From: an uncultured Pseudodesulfovibrio sp.
GTDB lineage: Bacteria; Desulfobacterota; Desulfovibrionia; Desulfovibrionales; Desulfovibrionaceae
NCBI RefSeq assembly: GCF_963662885.1
Contig: NZ_OY760059.1
Span: 248,001-312,000 of the forward strand
Reading direction: 5' to 3'
DNA length: 64,000 bases
Shown: positions 63,464-64,000 of the stretch, piece by piece
How positions within the stretch are numbered: position 1 is the stretch's first letter
Layout: each line of letters begins with the position of its first letter
The notes under the pieces: model-generated
Told to the model about the DNA's origin: nothing
The model's database searches: none
The model's input: only the letters and a program-made list of their open reading frames with translations
Program-made: the position numbers and the translations under genes

Positions 63464-64000
63464 ATGAACATGCTCTATAAAATCATCATACTGCTCGCCC
63501 TGCTGGCACTGGTGCTCGCCGTTTCCGGCTGCTTCTATTTCCGGCAGGAGAAGTTCGGCAGGCTGCCCCAGGGAGCCCGCCTCGACCGCATTTCCCAGTC
63601 TCCCAACTACCATGGGGGGACCTTCGAAAACCGCGAACCCATCGTCAGCGTGGTCGAGGGCGGCGAGGGACTCGGCCTGTGGCTGAAGTTTCTGCTGCGC
63701 AACGACGACAACCTGACTCCGCCCGCGCCCATGCCCACGGTCAAGACCGACCTCAAGGGCATGGACCCGAACCGTGACGCCGTGGTCTGGCTGGGACACT
63801 CTTCCTACTTCATCCGGCTCGGCGGCCGGACCATCCTGATCGACCCGGTCTTGAGCGACCACGCCGCGCCCGTGTCCTTCTCGACCCGCGCCTTTGACGG
63901 CACGACCATCTACACCGCCGGGGACATGCCGGACATCGACTACCTGCTCATCTCCCACGACCACTGGGACCACCTGGACTACGACACGGTCACGGCCCTG
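63464..64000 (+). CDS. Metallo-beta-lactamase-fold hydrolase, truncated by the window end
   Basis: The first 179 codons of a larger gene. A lipoprotein-like or anchor N-terminus (IIILLALLALVLAVSGC) is followed by an MBL domain: DAVVWLGHSSYFIRLGGRTI, LIDPVLS and the metal motif LISHDHWDHLDYD. The pattern DPVLSDHAAP resembles the NAPE-PLD/UlaG-like group. The rest of the gene lies outside the window. Confidence 0.88.
   Translation, partial: MNMLYKIIILLALLALVLAVSGCFYFRQEKFGRLPQGARLDRISQSPNYHGGTFENREPIVSVVEGGEGLGLWLKFLLRNDDNLTPPAPMPTVKTDLKGMDPNRDAVVWLGHSSYFIRLGGRTILIDPVLSDHAAPVSFSTRAFDGTTIYTAGDMPDIDYLLISHDHWDHLDYDTVTAL

Overview
The window is a GC-rich, gene-dense chromosomal segment that looks like a sulfate-reducing deltaproteobacterium of the Desulfovibrio/Pseudodesulfovibrio group. 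The evidence is a CO-dehydrogenase locus (cooC-cooS) with a heme CO sensor of the CooA type, an F0 ATP synthase operon separated from F1 and followed by rex, a short MetH, a PEP-CTERM protein, many chemosensory and c-di-GMP proteins, and dispersed G/C-rich palindromes. No rRNA, tRNA, CRISPR array, insertion sequence or phage module was recognised. Taxonomy is inferred from gene content only.

Layout. 0-7 kb: end of an unknown gene, a chemoreceptor with two tandem zinc-binding (CZB) domains, then cooC, cooS and a CooA-type regulator, with a good CooA box in front of cooS. 7-15 kb: a periplasmic solute-binding-like protein, a methyltransferase, hisI-hisG, a DegT aminotransferase, a diguanylate cyclase, an orphan OmpR-type regulator, and rex preceded by a Rex-like operator. 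15-23 kb (all minus strand): F0 genes atpZ-atpI-atpB-atpE; a zinc-ribbon protein, hpt, a GNAT protein and a thioredoxin lipoprotein; and metH with a 22-bp palindromic operator candidate. 23-31 kb (plus strand): rpoH, then a tightly packed run of two lipoproteins and a coiled-coil protein into rpiB-tkt-glpX, and a PilZ protein. 31-43 kb: transporters, tatD, three glycosyltransferases, a radical SAM/TPR protein opposite a polysaccharide-deacetylase-like protein, and a WbuC-type cupin, which suggests cell-surface polysaccharide work. 43-45 kb: a VWA/PEP-CTERM protein with a sigma-54 promoter candidate, a DUF169 protein and a LysR regulator.

45-64 kb is the most unusual region. An AraC-family regulator of the YqhC type is co-oriented with a Tat-exported DUF362 protein and a membrane polyferredoxin that carries an internal twin-arginine segment. 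It is divergent from a long plus-strand series: iron alcohol dehydrogenase, alpha/beta hydrolase, acyltransferase, Gfo/Idh oxidoreductase, cyclophilin-like proteins, two cupins, a carboxymuconolactone-decarboxylase-like protein, two flavodoxin-type iron-sulfur flavoproteins, a PptA-type tautomerase, an NhaC antiporter, an aldo/keto reductase and an MFS transporter. Many of these carry Sec or Tat signals although their relatives are usually cytoplasmic. In four of them a strong Shine-Dalgarno plus in-frame ATG sits exactly where the signal peptide joins the enzyme domain; a fifth sits between duplicated domains. This suggests either dual cytoplasmic/periplasmic products or recent capture of export signals by ancestral cytoplasmic genes. 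The working hypothesis is an electrophile or reactive-carbonyl response island acting on both sides of the inner membrane.
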